Below are positions 18,436 through 27,365 of a stretch of 64,000 nt of DNA, piece by piece; within the stretch, counting starts at the first letter, position 1, and each line of letters opens with the position of its first letter. The stretch lies in the NCBI GenBank assembly GCA_028290465.1, contig JAQGJU010000033.1:29099-93098 (forward strand). The letters run 5' to 3'. The position numbers and the translations under genes are program-made. The stretch comes from Xanthobacteraceae bacterium. GTDB taxonomy: Bacteria > Pseudomonadota > Alphaproteobacteria > Rhizobiales > Xanthobacteraceae. The notes beneath the pieces are model-generated. The model ran no database searches and had not been told where the DNA came from. It worked only from the letters and a program-made list of their open reading frames with translations.

Positions 18436-20805
18436 CTATGCCGTCTTCGAGGCCGCGAGGCGCGCCCGGCCTTGCTGGATGGCCGACCAGATCTTCAAAC
18501 CCGTCGCCGGCATCTCGATGTCCATCGGTCCGAACTCGGACAAGGCATCTTCCATCGCGCTCATGATCACGGCCGGGGCCGGCGTGGTGCCGCCTTCGCC
18601 GCCCGCCTTGACGCCGAACGGATTGGTCGGCGACAGCACCTCGACGATCTGGGTCTTGAAGCTCGGCATGTTGTCGAAACGCGGCATGCCGTAATCCATG
18701 AAGGAGCCGTTGGTCGGCTGCCCGGATCCCGGATCGATGTAGCACTGCTCCCACAGCGCCTGGCCGACGCCCTGGGCGATACCGCCATGGGTCTGGCCGT
18801 GAACGATCAACGGATTGATGCAGCGCCCGACATCGTCGACGGTCGAGTAGCGCGTGATCTCAAGCCCGCCGGTTTCCGGATCGACTTCGATCTCGCAGCA
18901 GCAAGCGCCGTTCGGAAACACCGGCGTATGCATCTCGCTGTCGCAGCGCACCTTCAGGCCGCCGCGCAGCGACTCCGGCAGGCTCTTGTCGTCGGCGCGG
19001 CCGGCCAGATCGAACCATGACAGAGACGTATTGCGATCGGCCACGCGAAACACGCCTTCGTCGAACTGGATGGCGTCGCGTTCGACACCGAGACAATGCG
19101 CCGCGAGCGCGCAGCCCTTCTCGATGATTTCCACACTGGCCAGCGCCAGCACGGTGCTGGCATGGCGCATCGACCGGCCGGAATGGGTGCCGCCGCCGGC
19201 GCTCACCACGTCGGTGTCGCCGAGCGTGATGGTCACGTTATCGAACGGCACGCCGAGCAGATCGGCCGTCACCTGTGCGAAGCTGGTCTCGTGGCCCTGC
19301 CCGGCCGGCTGCGTGCCGATCACGACCTCGACGCCGTCCGGCCGCACGATCACGTCCGCGCGTTCCTTCGGCGTTCCGATCGAGGACTCGACATAATTGG
19401 CGAAGCCGACACCCAGCAGCTTTCCGCGCGCCTTGGCGTCGGCGCGGCGAGCCTCGATGCCCTGCCAGTCGGCCAGCGCCAGCAGCTTGTCCATGTTGGC
19501 TTCATACTCGCCGCTGTCATAGGTCGATCCGACGGCGTTGACGTAGGGCATCTGCTCGGGTCGCACCATATTGCGGCGACGCAGTTCCAGCCGATCAAAC
19601 CCCAGTTCGCGGGCCGCCTTGTCGACCAGCCGCTCGATCGCGAATGTCACTTCCGGGCGCCCGGAGCTGCGATAGGCCTGCGTCGGCATCGTGCATGAGT
19701 ACACCGCGCGGGCGCGCAACGTTGCGACCGGAATGTCGTAAGAGCCCGTGATCAACCCGGCGCCCTTGCTCAGCGGCGACAGCGACGCGCAGCGCGAACC
19801 GACATTGCTGAGGTTCGACGCGCGCATTGCCAGAAACTTGCCGTCGCGATCGATCGCCAGGGAAACCTCGGTGACGAGATCGCGCCCCTGGTAGTCCGTG
19901 AGGAATGACTCCGAACGCTCGGCGCGGAATTTGACCGGGCGGCCAAGCTTCTTCGACGCCCACAGCACCAGGCCGAACTCGACATAGGCCCGGTTACGCG
20001 TGCCGAAATTTCCGCCGACATCGAAAGATATGACGCGCAAATTTTCCGGCGGCTCGTTGAGCACCTCGGCCATTTCGCGCTTCTGCCGCACGGCTCCGCC
20101 GCTGCCGGCATAGAGCGTATAGCGTCCGGTCTCGGCATCGTAGGAACCAAGCGCGGCGCGCGGCTCCAGCGGCGCGCCGGTGACGCGACCGATATGCGCC
20201 GTCATGGTGACGACATGGGGCGCGCGGGCGAAGGCGGCGTCGGTCGCCACCGCATCGCCGAACGAGCTGTCGACGAGCACGTTATCGGGAAGTTCGTCCC
20301 ATAGGCGGGGCGCGTCGGGCTCGGCCGCCGCCAAGGTATCCGCCACCCAAGGCAATTCCTCATACTCGACGGCGACCGCCTCGGCCGCCGCCTGCGCCTG
20401 ATCGCGGGTGTCCGCCACCACCATGGCGACCGCCTCACCGACGTGCCGCGCCTTGTCGGCCGGCAGCAGCATATGCGAACCGATGAACACCTTGGTGCCG
20501 CCGGGGCCGGTCAGCTTCATGTCGAAATTGGTCGACGGCACCGGATTGTGCGGGATGGGCTGAAGTCCGTCGCGCGCGCAATCCACGCCGGTATAGACGC
20601 CGAGCACGCCCGGCATACCCAAAGCGTCCGCCACGTCGATCGCCACGATCCGGGCATGCGGATACGGCGAGCGGACCATCGAGGCCCACACCTGTCCGGG
20701 CATGTTGAAATCGTCGGTGAAACGGCCCTTGCCGGTCACCAGACGCAGATCTTCTTTGCGCGGCAACGGCTTACCGACGGCTTTGAAGGCCCGCTCGTTC
20801 AGCAT
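18436..20805 (-). CDS. Molybdenum hydroxylase, Mo-cofactor large subunit (CoxL-like, not CO dehydrogenase)
   Basis: A 789-residue molybdopterin-binding subunit of the xanthine dehydrogenase family. It has the N-terminal a/b hammerhead domain ([11 protein letters not shown]), Mo-cofactor loops, and the C-terminal GGEGGT stretch holding the catalytic Glu. The active-site loop reads AYRSSGRPE, not AYRCSFR, so it lacks the cysteine of true aerobic CO dehydrogenase and more likely hydroxylates an aromatic or N-heterocycle. It is the first gene of the leftward operon. A candidate operator lies 34 bp upstream of its start. Confidence 0.93.
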   Translation of the reverse strand: MLNERAFKAVGKPLPRKEDLRLVTGKGRFTDDFNMPGQVWASMVRSPYPHARIVAIDVADALGMPGVLGVYTGVDCARDGLQPIPHNPVPSTNFDMKLTGPGGTKVFIGSHMLLPADKARHVGEAVAMVVADTRDQAQAAAEAVAVEYEELPWVADTLAAAEPDAPRLWDELPDNVLVDSSFGDAVATDAAFARAPHVVTMTAHIGRVTGAPLEPRAALGSYDAETGRYTLYAGSGGAVRQKREMAEVLNEPPENLRVISFDVGGNFGTRNRAYVEFGLVLWASKKLGRPVKFRAERSESFLTDYQGRDLVTEVSLAIDRDGKFLAMRASNLSNVGSRCASLSPLSKGAGLITGSYDIPVATLRARAVYSCTMPTQAYRSSGRPEVTFAIERLVDKAARELGFDRLELRRRNMVRPEQMPYVNAVGSTYDSGEYEANMDKLLALADWQGIEARRADAKARGKLLGVGFANYVESSIGTPKERADVIVRPDGVEVVIGTQPAGQGHETSFAQVTADLLGVPFDNVTITLGDTDVVSAGGGTHSGRSMRHASTVLALASVEIIEKGCALAAHCLGVERDAIQFDEGVFRVADRNTSLSWFDLAGRADDKSLPESLRGGLKVRCDSEMHTPVFPNGACCCEIEVDPETGGLEITRYSTVDDVGRCINPLIVHGQTHGGIAQGVGQALWEQCYIDPGSGQPTNGSFMDYGMPRFDNMPSFKTQIVEVLSPTNPFGVKAGGEGGTTPAPAVIMSAMEDALSEFGPMDIEMPATGLKIWSAIQQGRARLAASKTA

Positions 20806-20838
20806 GCGACGGTTCCCACAGCGGCGTGATGTCGTACC

Positions 20839-20857
20839 GTCATATTGTCATACAAAG
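20839..20857. promoter_or_regulatory. Candidate GntR/FCD operator upstream of the Mo-hydroxylase operon
   Basis: The perfect palindrome TTGT CAT ACAA lies at 20845-20855, 40 bp before the large-subunit start. The 13-mer ATTGTCATACAAA (20844-20856) is the exact reverse complement of TTTGTATGACAAT at 22777-22789. The core TTGT-N3-ACAA is close to known FCD-type operators (TTGTATACAA-like). Confidence 0.6.
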
Positions 20858-20892
20858 TCGCGCGCAGCAAGTTGTCCAACCGAGCCGCGCCG

Positions 20893-21825
20893 CTAGCCCT
20901 TCGTGGCGGCTTCGTAGAACGACAGATCGAGGTATTTATCAACGTCGGACAGGACCTTGCCGCCACTGCCATACTTCGTGCGCAGATCGAGCACGGTCTT
21001 GAGGCCCTCGCGCAAAATCGCAGCCTTCGGCGTCAGACCGGAGCGCGGCGACAGCAGGCTGGTCATCACGGCGTCGACGACGCCCGGCTTGATTTCCGGC
21101 ATCTTGGCTTGCAGCAGGGCCGCCGCGGCGGCCCGGTTTTCCGGCGCCAGGGTCCAGTCGAGACCTTGCAGATAGCCGCGAATGAACGCTTTTACGCGAT
21201 CGGCATTTGCGACCGCCCAGCTTTGGCGCGCGGCCACGATGCCGCCCTGATAGTTCGGAAACACGTCGGTGCTTTTGCGCAACACGCGGAAGCCGGCAGC
21301 GACCGCCACGCTGGTGAACGGCTCGATGGTAACGGTCCCGGCATGGGCACCGCTCTTGACTGAGGCCCAGCGCTCGGGCGTCGCGCCGACCGCGACGCGC
21401 TCGTAATCCGTCATCGGCAATCCGAGCTTGTCGAGCATCTCGTACAGCACAAAAGCGAAGCCGGTGCCGACCGCATCGAGCGCAAGGCTCTTGCCGCGCA
21501 GATCAGACGCAGTCTGGATATCCGGCGCCACCACGGCGCTCAACTCGACCTGCGTGGCGCCCATGATGACGCGGAAATCGGCCGCGCCCTCTAACTGCTT
21601 GGCGCCAAGGCCTTCGCGATAGGCGACGATGTTGTCGCACGCGGTAAACGCCAGATCGTATTCGCCGGCAGCGAATTTTTCGATCTGCGACACTGAGCTC
21701 GGCGTCGTCGACAGCGAGACGGCGAGACCTTGGCCCTTAAAATAGCCGTTCTCCAGCGCGGCATAGACCGGCAGGTTGGGTGCACCCGGAAATGCGATGA
21801 CTTTGATTTCGGCAAGATCGCTCAT
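20893..21825 (-). CDS. Leaderless NMT1/SsuA-like binding-protein homologue
   Basis: A 310-residue protein with the fold signature of ABC substrate-binding proteins of the NMT1/THI5/SsuA group: NLPVYAALENGYFKGQGLAV, then a GEYDLAFTACDNIV segment. The start ATG 21825 has an AAAGGAAC site 6 bases upstream. No signal peptide exists: the protein begins MSDLAEIKVIAFPG, and the upstream frame is only a shadow of the hydrolase gene. It is a paralogue of the gene at 25300, which is also leaderless. It should be cytosolic and may be a ligand sensor or an enzyme rather than a transporter part. No ABC permease is adjacent. Confidence 0.8.
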   Translation of the reverse strand: MSDLAEIKVIAFPGAPNLPVYAALENGYFKGQGLAVSLSTTPSSVSQIEKFAAGEYDLAFTACDNIVAYREGLGAKQLEGAADFRVIMGATQVELSAVVAPDIQTASDLRGKSLALDAVGTGFAFVLYEMLDKLGLPMTDYERVAVGATPERWASVKSGAHAGTVTIEPFTSVAVAAGFRVLRKSTDVFPNYQGGIVAARQSWAVANADRVKAFIRGYLQGLDWTLAPENRAAAAALLQAKMPEIKPGVVDAVMTSLLSPRSGLTPKAAILREGLKTVLDLRTKYGSGGKVLSDVDKYLDLSFYEAATKG

Positions 21826-21836
21826 TGACCGTTCCT

Positions 21837-22661
21837 TTAATGACGGGCCGAAAGAAGGGCATTCAATTGCGCAGCCACCAGATCCGGCGCCTCCAGCGGA
21901 GTCAGATGCCGCACCTTGTCCAGCACGGTCAGCGTCGCGCCCGGGATCAGGTCGCGCGTGGCCTCTGCCATCGCGACCGGCGTCGCATAATCTTCCGCGC
22001 CGACCACGATGCGGGTCGGAAAGGCAAAAGGCGGCAGCACCCGAAGATCGGCGGCGCCGAGCATGCGGCAGGTCTCGAGATAGGCTTCCGGATCGCTGGC
22101 CAGGAATACCGCGACCGCATGTTCGACGACGTCCGGATGCTGTTTGCGGAAGGCCTCGCTGACCCAGCGGTCGAGTTGAAACGGTACCAGGGCCGCCATG
22201 CCCTCGCGCGCACCCTTTTGCCCGCGTTCTTCCCATTGCTGCGGCGCATTCGGCCCATACCAAGCGGTGGTATCGATCAGGCCGAGGCCCGAAACCCGAT
22301 CGGGATATCGCGCGGCGAACGCCAGCGATATGCAGCCGCCCATGGATGCGCCGGCGACGACAGCCTGCTGCCAGCCGATCGTATCGAGAAGATCCGCCAG
22401 ATCGTCGGCATGCCGCTCAATCGGCTGGGATCCCTTCGGCTTACCGGAACGGCCGTGACCGCGGCAATCGTAAACCAGAACGTCGCCCGCCTCTTTTAGA
22501 TACGGAACAACGCGATCCCAGAAACTGCCGTCCATCGCCAGCGAGTGCACGAGCGCGCAACGCCCCTGGCCGGTGCCTTTGACCACGCGATAGACGATCT
22601 TCGTGCCGTCGCGCGCGGTCGCGACGTTGCTATCGTCCGTCGTGGCTCCTGATGCTTGCAT
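21837..22661 (-). CDS. Alpha/beta hydrolase (3-oxoadipate enol-lactonase-like)
   Basis: A 274-residue hydrolase. The nucleophile elbow is AGASMGGC, with upstream DCRGHGRSGKP, and the acid and His lie in GAEDYATP and VRHLTPLEAPD. This pattern is close to PcaD-type lactonases and to N-formylmaleamate deformylase-like enzymes. ATG 22661 is chosen over the longer frame to 22796, because the extra part covers the promoter region and palindrome. It is the first gene of a two-gene leftward operon with the leaderless binding-protein homologue 11 bp downstream. Confidence 0.87.
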   Translation of the reverse strand: MQASGATTDDSNVATARDGTKIVYRVVKGTGQGRCALVHSLAMDGSFWDRVVPYLKEAGDVLVYDCRGHGRSGKPKGSQPIERHADDLADLLDTIGWQQAVVAGASMGGCISLAFAARYPDRVSGLGLIDTTAWYGPNAPQQWEERGQKGAREGMAALVPFQLDRWVSEAFRKQHPDVVEHAVAVFLASDPEAYLETCRMLGAADLRVLPPFAFPTRIVVGAEDYATPVAMAEATRDLIPGATLTVLDKVRHLTPLEAPDLVAAQLNALLSARH

Positions 22662-22776
22662 CGTGCGGAATCCTGAATTTCTGGTTGGCCGGAGGCAATC
22701 GCCAAACGAACCGCTGCCTGGACCGCCCACCCGACCTACTTCCTCGACACCTGGAAGGGTGGTAGACGGAGCGCAG

Positions 22777-22795
22777 TTTGTATGACAATCATACA
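22777..22795. promoter_or_regulatory. Candidate GntR/FCD operator in the 22662-23024 divergent region
   Basis: TGTATGA CAA TCATACA (22779-22795) is a perfect 7-bp inverted repeat. It overlaps the shorter palindrome TTGT ATG ACAA (22778-22788) shared with the site at 20839-20857. It lies about 117 bp before the hydrolase start and 230 bp before the divergent Bug gene. The rest of this 363-bp gap shows no gene. Confidence 0.6.
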
Positions 22796-23024
22796 TAATA
22801 CGGACGGACCATCGGATAAAGCCGACGACCGATCAAGCGAAATTTGATGTTGGCCAATCGTGTTCCGAAATCGGCGCCCGCTTGGCCAACCCGGTATCCG
22901 GATCTAGAACAACAACGAGGAAACGAGGCGCGCCACGAGCCTTAACCACGGGAGCCCGCAAATGGGCCCGATTAAGGTCTGCCGCAGACCGCGGCTTGTG
23001 ATGCGAGCGCCCACGGAGATCAAG

Positions 23025-23993
23025 ATGAAGCCGTTTAAGAAAGTAGCCCTGCTCGCGCTCGCATTGTTGAGCTTCAGCTCCATTCAACTTCAGGCGCAGA
23101 CCAGCTATCCGACGCGCCCCATTCGCATGCTGGTCGGCTTCGCGGCAGGCTCCAGCGGCGACGTCGCCGGACGGATCGTCGCCAACAAACTCAGCGAGTT
23201 GCTGGGCCAGGTGGTGGTTGTGGAAAACCGCGCGGGTGCCAGCAGCCTGATCGCGACCGAGGTCGTCGCGCGCGCGCCCAAGGACGGCTACACGCTGCTG
23301 TTCGCGACGGTCGCGGCGACGATCAATACGACACTAATGGCCGGCAAAGGCGCTAATTTCGAGAAGGATCTCGAACCGATCACCCTGGTCGGCTCTATCC
23401 CCAACATCCTCGTCGTTCACCCCAAGCTCGGCGTCAACAACGTCAAGGAATTGATCGCCATGGCGAAGGCCAAGCCCGGCGAACTGCTCTATGGCGCCTC
23501 CGGTATCGGCAGTGGCCCCCAGATGACCGCAGAACTCTTCAAGCAAATGGCCGGCGTCGAAATGACCGCCGTGCTGTATCCGGGCAGCGCCCAGACGGTG
23601 ACCGACCTGGTGGCCGGGCGCATCAATCTGATGTTCTCCCCGGCCTCGAGCGTGCTGGGGCTGATGCAGGAAGGCAGCGTCAAGGCGCTGGCCTCCACGG
23701 AAGCCAAGCGTGCCAGCGTTGCGCCCGACCTGCCGACAATTTCGGAGTCCGCGCTTCCGGGCTTCGACACCGGCGTCTGGTTCGGCATTCTGGCGCCGAC
23801 CGGCACCCCGGCACCGATCATCGAGCAGTTGTCGAAGGCGACGAACGACGCGGTGAAAGACCCCAAAGTGATCCACCAGCTTCAGGTGCAGGGCTTGGAT
23901 GCCATCGGTGGCACGCCCGAGGAGTTCCGGAAATTCATCCGCAGCGAAACCGAGCGCTGGGCCAAAGTCATCGAGGTCATGCCGAAAAAATAA
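23025..23993 (+). CDS. Bug-family tripartite tricarboxylate transporter substrate-binding protein
   Basis: A 322-residue Bug protein. The signal peptide is MKPFKKVALLALALLSFSSI with cleavage near LQAQ, followed by SYPTRPIRMLVGFAAGSSGDV. ATG 23025, preceded by GGAGATCAAG, is preferred to the frame's earlier ATG at 22962 because it sets the signal sequence at the N terminus. It heads the rightward arm of the UbiD/UbiX cluster and is divergent from the hydrolase operon, sharing the operator region. Confidence 0.9.
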   Translation: MKPFKKVALLALALLSFSSIQLQAQTSYPTRPIRMLVGFAAGSSGDVAGRIVANKLSELLGQVVVVENRAGASSLIATEVVARAPKDGYTLLFATVAATINTTLMAGKGANFEKDLEPITLVGSIPNILVVHPKLGVNNVKELIAMAKAKPGELLYGASGIGSGPQMTAELFKQMAGVEMTAVLYPGSAQTVTDLVAGRINLMFSPASSVLGLMQEGSVKALASTEAKRASVAPDLPTISESALPGFDTGVWFGILAPTGTPAPIIEQLSKATNDAVKDPKVIHQLQVQGLDAIGGTPEEFRKFIRSETERWAKVIEVMPKK

Positions 23994-24099
23994 CCACGGC
24001 CGGCCTCGTAACTTCCGCTGACGGGATTTTAGTGCCAAATTCGCGCCGCGCTACGGCCGGACCTTCCCGACCGGGTGGTTAAGGGTGGTCAAGAGCATT

Positions 24100-24729
24100 A
24101 TGAGCGTGAAACCGGGCAGTCAGCAGCCGAAGCGTTTGATCGTCGGCATCAGCGGCGCGTCGGGTGCTGTGTATGGCATCCGGCTACTCGAACTGCTGAA
24201 GGATACCGACATCGAGACCCACCTGATCATGTCACGGTCAGCCCAGGTCACGCTGGCGTTCGAGACCGACTTCAAGGTCGCCGACGTCGAAGCGCTCGCG
24301 GATGTCGTGCATTCCAATCAGGACATCGGCGCCGCCTGTTCCAGTGGTTCGTTCAAGACCATGGGCATGGTGATCGCGCCCTGCTCGATCAAGACCATGT
24401 CGGAGATCGCCACCGGCACCACGGCCAATCTGCTGTCCCGCGCCGCCGACGTGGCGCTGAAGGAACGCCGCCGGGTGGTGCTGATGCTGCGCGAGACGCC
24501 GCTGCATATCGGCCATATCCGCACCATGGCGTCGGTGACCGAGGCCGGCGCCATCGTCTACCCGCCGGTGCCGGCATTCTATTCGCGGCCGGCTTCGCTC
24601 GCCGAAATGGTCGACCACACGCTCGGCCGGGTGCTCGACCTGTTCGACATCGATCTCGGCGTGGTGCGGCGCTGGACCGGCGAAAAAGGCCGCCCGAAAT
24701 CCGCGAAAGCAAAAAAGCCGCGGGATTGA
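24100..24729 (+). CDS. ubiX: UbiX-family flavin prenyltransferase
   Basis: A 209-residue flavoprotein of the UbiX/Pad1 family that attaches a dimethylallyl group to FMN, making the cofactor for UbiD decarboxylases. The N-terminal GISGASGAVYGIRLLELL, the central ACSSGSFKTMGMVIAPCS and the LMLRETPLHIGHI block are diagnostic. A GTG start at 24085 is possible. ATG 24100 has AAGAG just upstream and is preferred. Together with the UbiD gene at 15415 it supports a decarboxylation step in this cluster. Its stop overlaps the next start. Confidence 0.93.
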   Translation: MSVKPGSQQPKRLIVGISGASGAVYGIRLLELLKDTDIETHLIMSRSAQVTLAFETDFKVADVEALADVVHSNQDIGAACSSGSFKTMGMVIAPCSIKTMSEIATGTTANLLSRAADVALKERRRVVLMLRETPLHIGHIRTMASVTEAGAIVYPPVPAFYSRPASLAEMVDHTLGRVLDLFDIDLGVVRRWTGEKGRPKSAKAKKPRD

Positions 24730-25292
24730 ACCACGCCGGCACGGACACACAGGAGCGCGTCCTGCTTCAGCTCGACAACCCGTTCTGGCAATTCTCGTTG
24801 AAGGTCTATGCCGCGCCGGGCGTCGCAGCCGAATGTCTGGCGCTGCAGCGCGCGCTGTCGATCGACGTCAATGTGCTGCTGTTGTGCGCGTGGCTCGGCG
24901 CCGCGCGTCAAGTCTCGCTGGACACGGCCAACATCGCCTCGATTCAAGACACCATTGGCTCGTGGCACGATACCGCGGTGCGGCCATTGCGGGCGGTCCG
25001 GGAAAACATCAAGACTTTGCCCGAAATGGCGCATGACGATGTGCAGGCGCTGCGCAAACAGGTCGCCGCCTCCGAACTGCGCGCCGAGCAGATCGAGCAG
25101 GCCCTGCTGTTTGATTGGGCTCAGGCCCTACCGGTGCGGGAAAGCGATGGCCCGCCACACGATCTCGTGCGTAGCAATGTCGAAGCGTTTCTGAAACGAC
25201 ATCGTGGAGACCAGCGGCCTGCCGGCGACCTGTCGTGCGCAGGATTGACCGATGCGGCGCTACGGGTCGCCGGACAGCCCGAAAACCATTGA
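24726..25292 (+). CDS. TIGR02444-family protein (DUF2390)
   Basis: A 188-residue protein resembling the TIGR02444 family of unknown function. Recognisable segments are NPFWQFSLKVYAAPGVAAECLALQ, the VNVLLLCAWLG motif and the later RPLRAVRENIK. The TTG start at 24726 overlaps the UbiX stop (ATTGA), implying translational coupling. The frame runs further upstream only as a shadow of UbiX. Members are usually housekeeping-type genes in proteobacteria, so its position inside a catabolic operon is unusual. A small gap of seven bases separates it from the next gene. Confidence 0.7.
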   Translation: MNHAGTDTQERVLLQLDNPFWQFSLKVYAAPGVAAECLALQRALSIDVNVLLLCAWLGAARQVSLDTANIASIQDTIGSWHDTAVRPLRAVRENIKTLPEMAHDDVQALRKQVAASELRAEQIEQALLFDWAQALPVRESDGPPHDLVRSNVEAFLKRHRGDQRPAGDLSCAGLTDAALRVAGQPENH

Positions 25293-25299
25293 GGTCGTA

Positions 25300-26214
25300 A
25301 TGAGTGACGCTTTGACACCGCTGCGTATTATCGTATTTCGCGGCGTGCAAAATCTGCCGAGTTTCGCGGCTGAGGCCAACGGTTTCTATAAGAAGCGCGG
25401 CATTGTCGTGGAGACCGTATTTACCGGGAACTCAGAGCAGCAGCGGGGCGGTCTGGCGAGCGGCGAGTATGATCTCGCGCATGGGGCCGTCGACAACGCC
25501 GTCGCCATGGTCGACGTCGCCAAGGAAGACATCGCGATCTTCATGGGACTCGATCAAGGGTTCAACATGTTGGTCGTACAGCCGGAGATCAAGTCTTACG
25601 AGGATTTGCGCGGCAAGACGATCGGGGTCGATGCGCCCGACACCGCATTCGCGCTGGTGGCCTATGAAATGTTGAGGCTCAAGGGCCTCAATGCCGGCGA
25701 CTACAAGATTCTGCCGGTTGGCGCGACGCAGTCGCGACTCGATGCGATGAGAGACGGCAAGATCGACTTTGCCATGCTCAACCTGCCGTTTAATATTTTC
25801 GCGCAACGCGCCGGGCTGACGGTCTTGGCTGATCCCAAACAGGCCATCACGGCTTATCAGTCGACCGGCGGCTTCGTGCTGCGCGGATGGGCGAAGAAGA
25901 ACCACGACGTGTTCGTCCGCTACATCGCGGCCTATATCGAAGGCCTGCGCTGGGCTCTCGATCCGGCCAACCGCGCCGCGGCGATTCAGATTCTGATCGA
26001 TCGCATGAACCTTCCCCACGACATTGTCGAGGAAAGCGTCAAGCAGATCCTGGATCCGAAGACCGGCTTCACCAAGGATGCCAAGCTCACGCTCGACGGC
26101 ATGACCATGCTGCTGAAAATGCGCGCCAACTTTACCGGCGAAACCGGCCGCGATATTTCGCCGGACCGCTACGTCGACGAAAGCTACTATCGCGAGGCGC
26201 TCGCTACTCTCTAA
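25300..26214 (+). CDS. Leaderless NMT1/SsuA-like binding-protein homologue
   Basis: A 304-residue homologue of ABC substrate-binding proteins without an export signal: it starts MSDALTPLRIIVFRGVQNLP. Shared features with the 20893-21825 protein include NLP-x-FAAEANGFYKKRG, GEYDLAHGAVDNAV, the DLRGKTIGVDAPDTAFALVAYEML block and a C-terminal SYYREA. GAGGTC precedes ATG 25300. As there is no ABC ATPase or permease beside it, a cytosolic ligand-binding or catalytic role is more likely than transport. Confidence 0.8.
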   Translation: MSDALTPLRIIVFRGVQNLPSFAAEANGFYKKRGIVVETVFTGNSEQQRGGLASGEYDLAHGAVDNAVAMVDVAKEDIAIFMGLDQGFNMLVVQPEIKSYEDLRGKTIGVDAPDTAFALVAYEMLRLKGLNAGDYKILPVGATQSRLDAMRDGKIDFAMLNLPFNIFAQRAGLTVLADPKQAITAYQSTGGFVLRGWAKKNHDVFVRYIAAYIEGLRWALDPANRAAAIQILIDRMNLPHDIVEESVKQILDPKTGFTKDAKLTLDGMTMLLKMRANFTGETGRDISPDRYVDESYYREALATL

Positions 26215-26229
26215 TCCGCAGGACACACC

Positions 26230-27321
26230 ATGTCTGATTTTATCTCTATCCCGTGCCTGCTGATGCGCGGCGGCACCTCCAAGGGTCCGTACTTCAAGAT
26301 CGATGACCTGCCGTCTGACCGTGCCGAGCGCGACCGCGTGCTGCTGGCCGTGATGGGATCGCCGGATATCCGTCAGATCGATGGTCTCGGCGGTGCCGAT
26401 ACGCTCACCAGCAAGGTCGCGGTCGTTGGCAAATCGAGCCGTCCCGGCGTCGACCTCGATTATTATTTTTGTCAGGTCGATATTACGAAGGCGATCGTCG
26501 ACACCTCGCCGCCCTGTGGCAACATGCTGTCGGGCGTTGCGCCGTTCGCCATCGAGACTGGCATGATCGAGGCCAAGGACGGCACCACCACGGCCATCAT
26601 CTACGATGTCAACATCTCAACCAAAATCGAAGCCATCGTGCAGACGCCCGGCCGCAAGGTTACTTACGTCGGTGATGCGGCGATCGATGGCGTGCCCGGC
26701 ACAGCCGCGCCCATCTATCTCAACTTCATGGATGTCGTCGGCTCCAGCACCGGAAAGCTGCTGCCTACCGGCCAGGTGATCGACGTGATCGACGGCATCG
26801 AGGTGACGTGCCTCGATGTCGCGATGCCGATGATGCACCTCCGCGCGAAGGATATCGGCCTCACCGGTTACGAGAACCGCGCCGAGATCGAAAAGCACCC
26901 GGACATTCTGGCTCGTATCGAACACATCCGCCTGGAGGCCGGTCGGCGCATGGGTTTCGGCGACGTGACCGACAAGGTGATCCCGAAGGTCGGCATTCTG
27001 TCATCGCCGCGCAATGGCGGCACTGTCACGTCACGTTATCTCACGCCGCATAAGCTGCACGCCGCGCACGCGGTGACCGGCGGCATCAGCGTCGCGTCAA
27101 GCTGTGTTCTGGAAGGCTCCGTCGCCTACAGTCTGGCGGTGCGAGAATCCGGCAGCCCGATTTCGGTGCGCATCGAACATCCGTCGGGCCATGTCGATCT
27201 GCGCCTGGAGTATTCAGGCAATGGCGAAAGCCTGACGGTCGAGCGCGCCGGCACGGTACGCACCGCCCGCCTCATCATGCGCGGTGAAGTGTACGTGCCG
27301 TCGCAGCACGACGCCGCCTGA
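26230..27321 (+). CDS. PrpF-family isomerase/tautomerase (4-oxalomesaconate tautomerase-like)
   Basis: A 363-residue PrpF-family protein with the diaminopimelate-epimerase-like fold. The N-terminal CLLMRGGTSKGPYFKIDDLP and the PPCGNMLSGVAPFAIETG motif (proton-transfer Cys region) are typical. The family isomerises unsaturated carboxylates, such as 4-oxalomesaconate (GalD) or aconitate. In this cluster it would act on an unsaturated dicarboxylate made by ring opening (inference). It lies 15 bp after the leaderless binding-protein gene. Confidence 0.9.
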   Translation: MSDFISIPCLLMRGGTSKGPYFKIDDLPSDRAERDRVLLAVMGSPDIRQIDGLGGADTLTSKVAVVGKSSRPGVDLDYYFCQVDITKAIVDTSPPCGNMLSGVAPFAIETGMIEAKDGTTTAIIYDVNISTKIEAIVQTPGRKVTYVGDAAIDGVPGTAAPIYLNFMDVVGSSTGKLLPTGQVIDVIDGIEVTCLDVAMPMMHLRAKDIGLTGYENRAEIEKHPDILARIEHIRLEAGRRMGFGDVTDKVIPKVGILSSPRNGGTVTSRYLTPHKLHAAHAVTGGISVASSCVLEGSVAYSLAVRESGSPISVRIEHPSGHVDLRLEYSGNGESLTVERAGTVRTARLIMRGEVYVPSQHDAA

Positions 27322-27365
27322 TAGTATCGCAGCGTCGAGATGTTTTAAATTCGGAGATTCGTTGA

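Noticed and set aside
18436..20805. Aerobic CO dehydrogenase
   Set aside because: The active-site loop is AYRSSGRPE without the Cys of AYRCSFR; the gene belongs to the wider molybdenum hydroxylase family.
20893..22263. Single 456-codon frame suggesting a fusion ahead of the leaderless binding protein
   Set aside because: The N-terminal part is a shadow of the alpha/beta hydrolase read in another frame; a proper ATG with ribosome site exists at 21825.
24075..25292. 405-codon frame covering UbiX and the following gene as one protein
   Set aside because: The first half is an out-of-frame reading of UbiX. Only the part after 24726 has family-like sequence.
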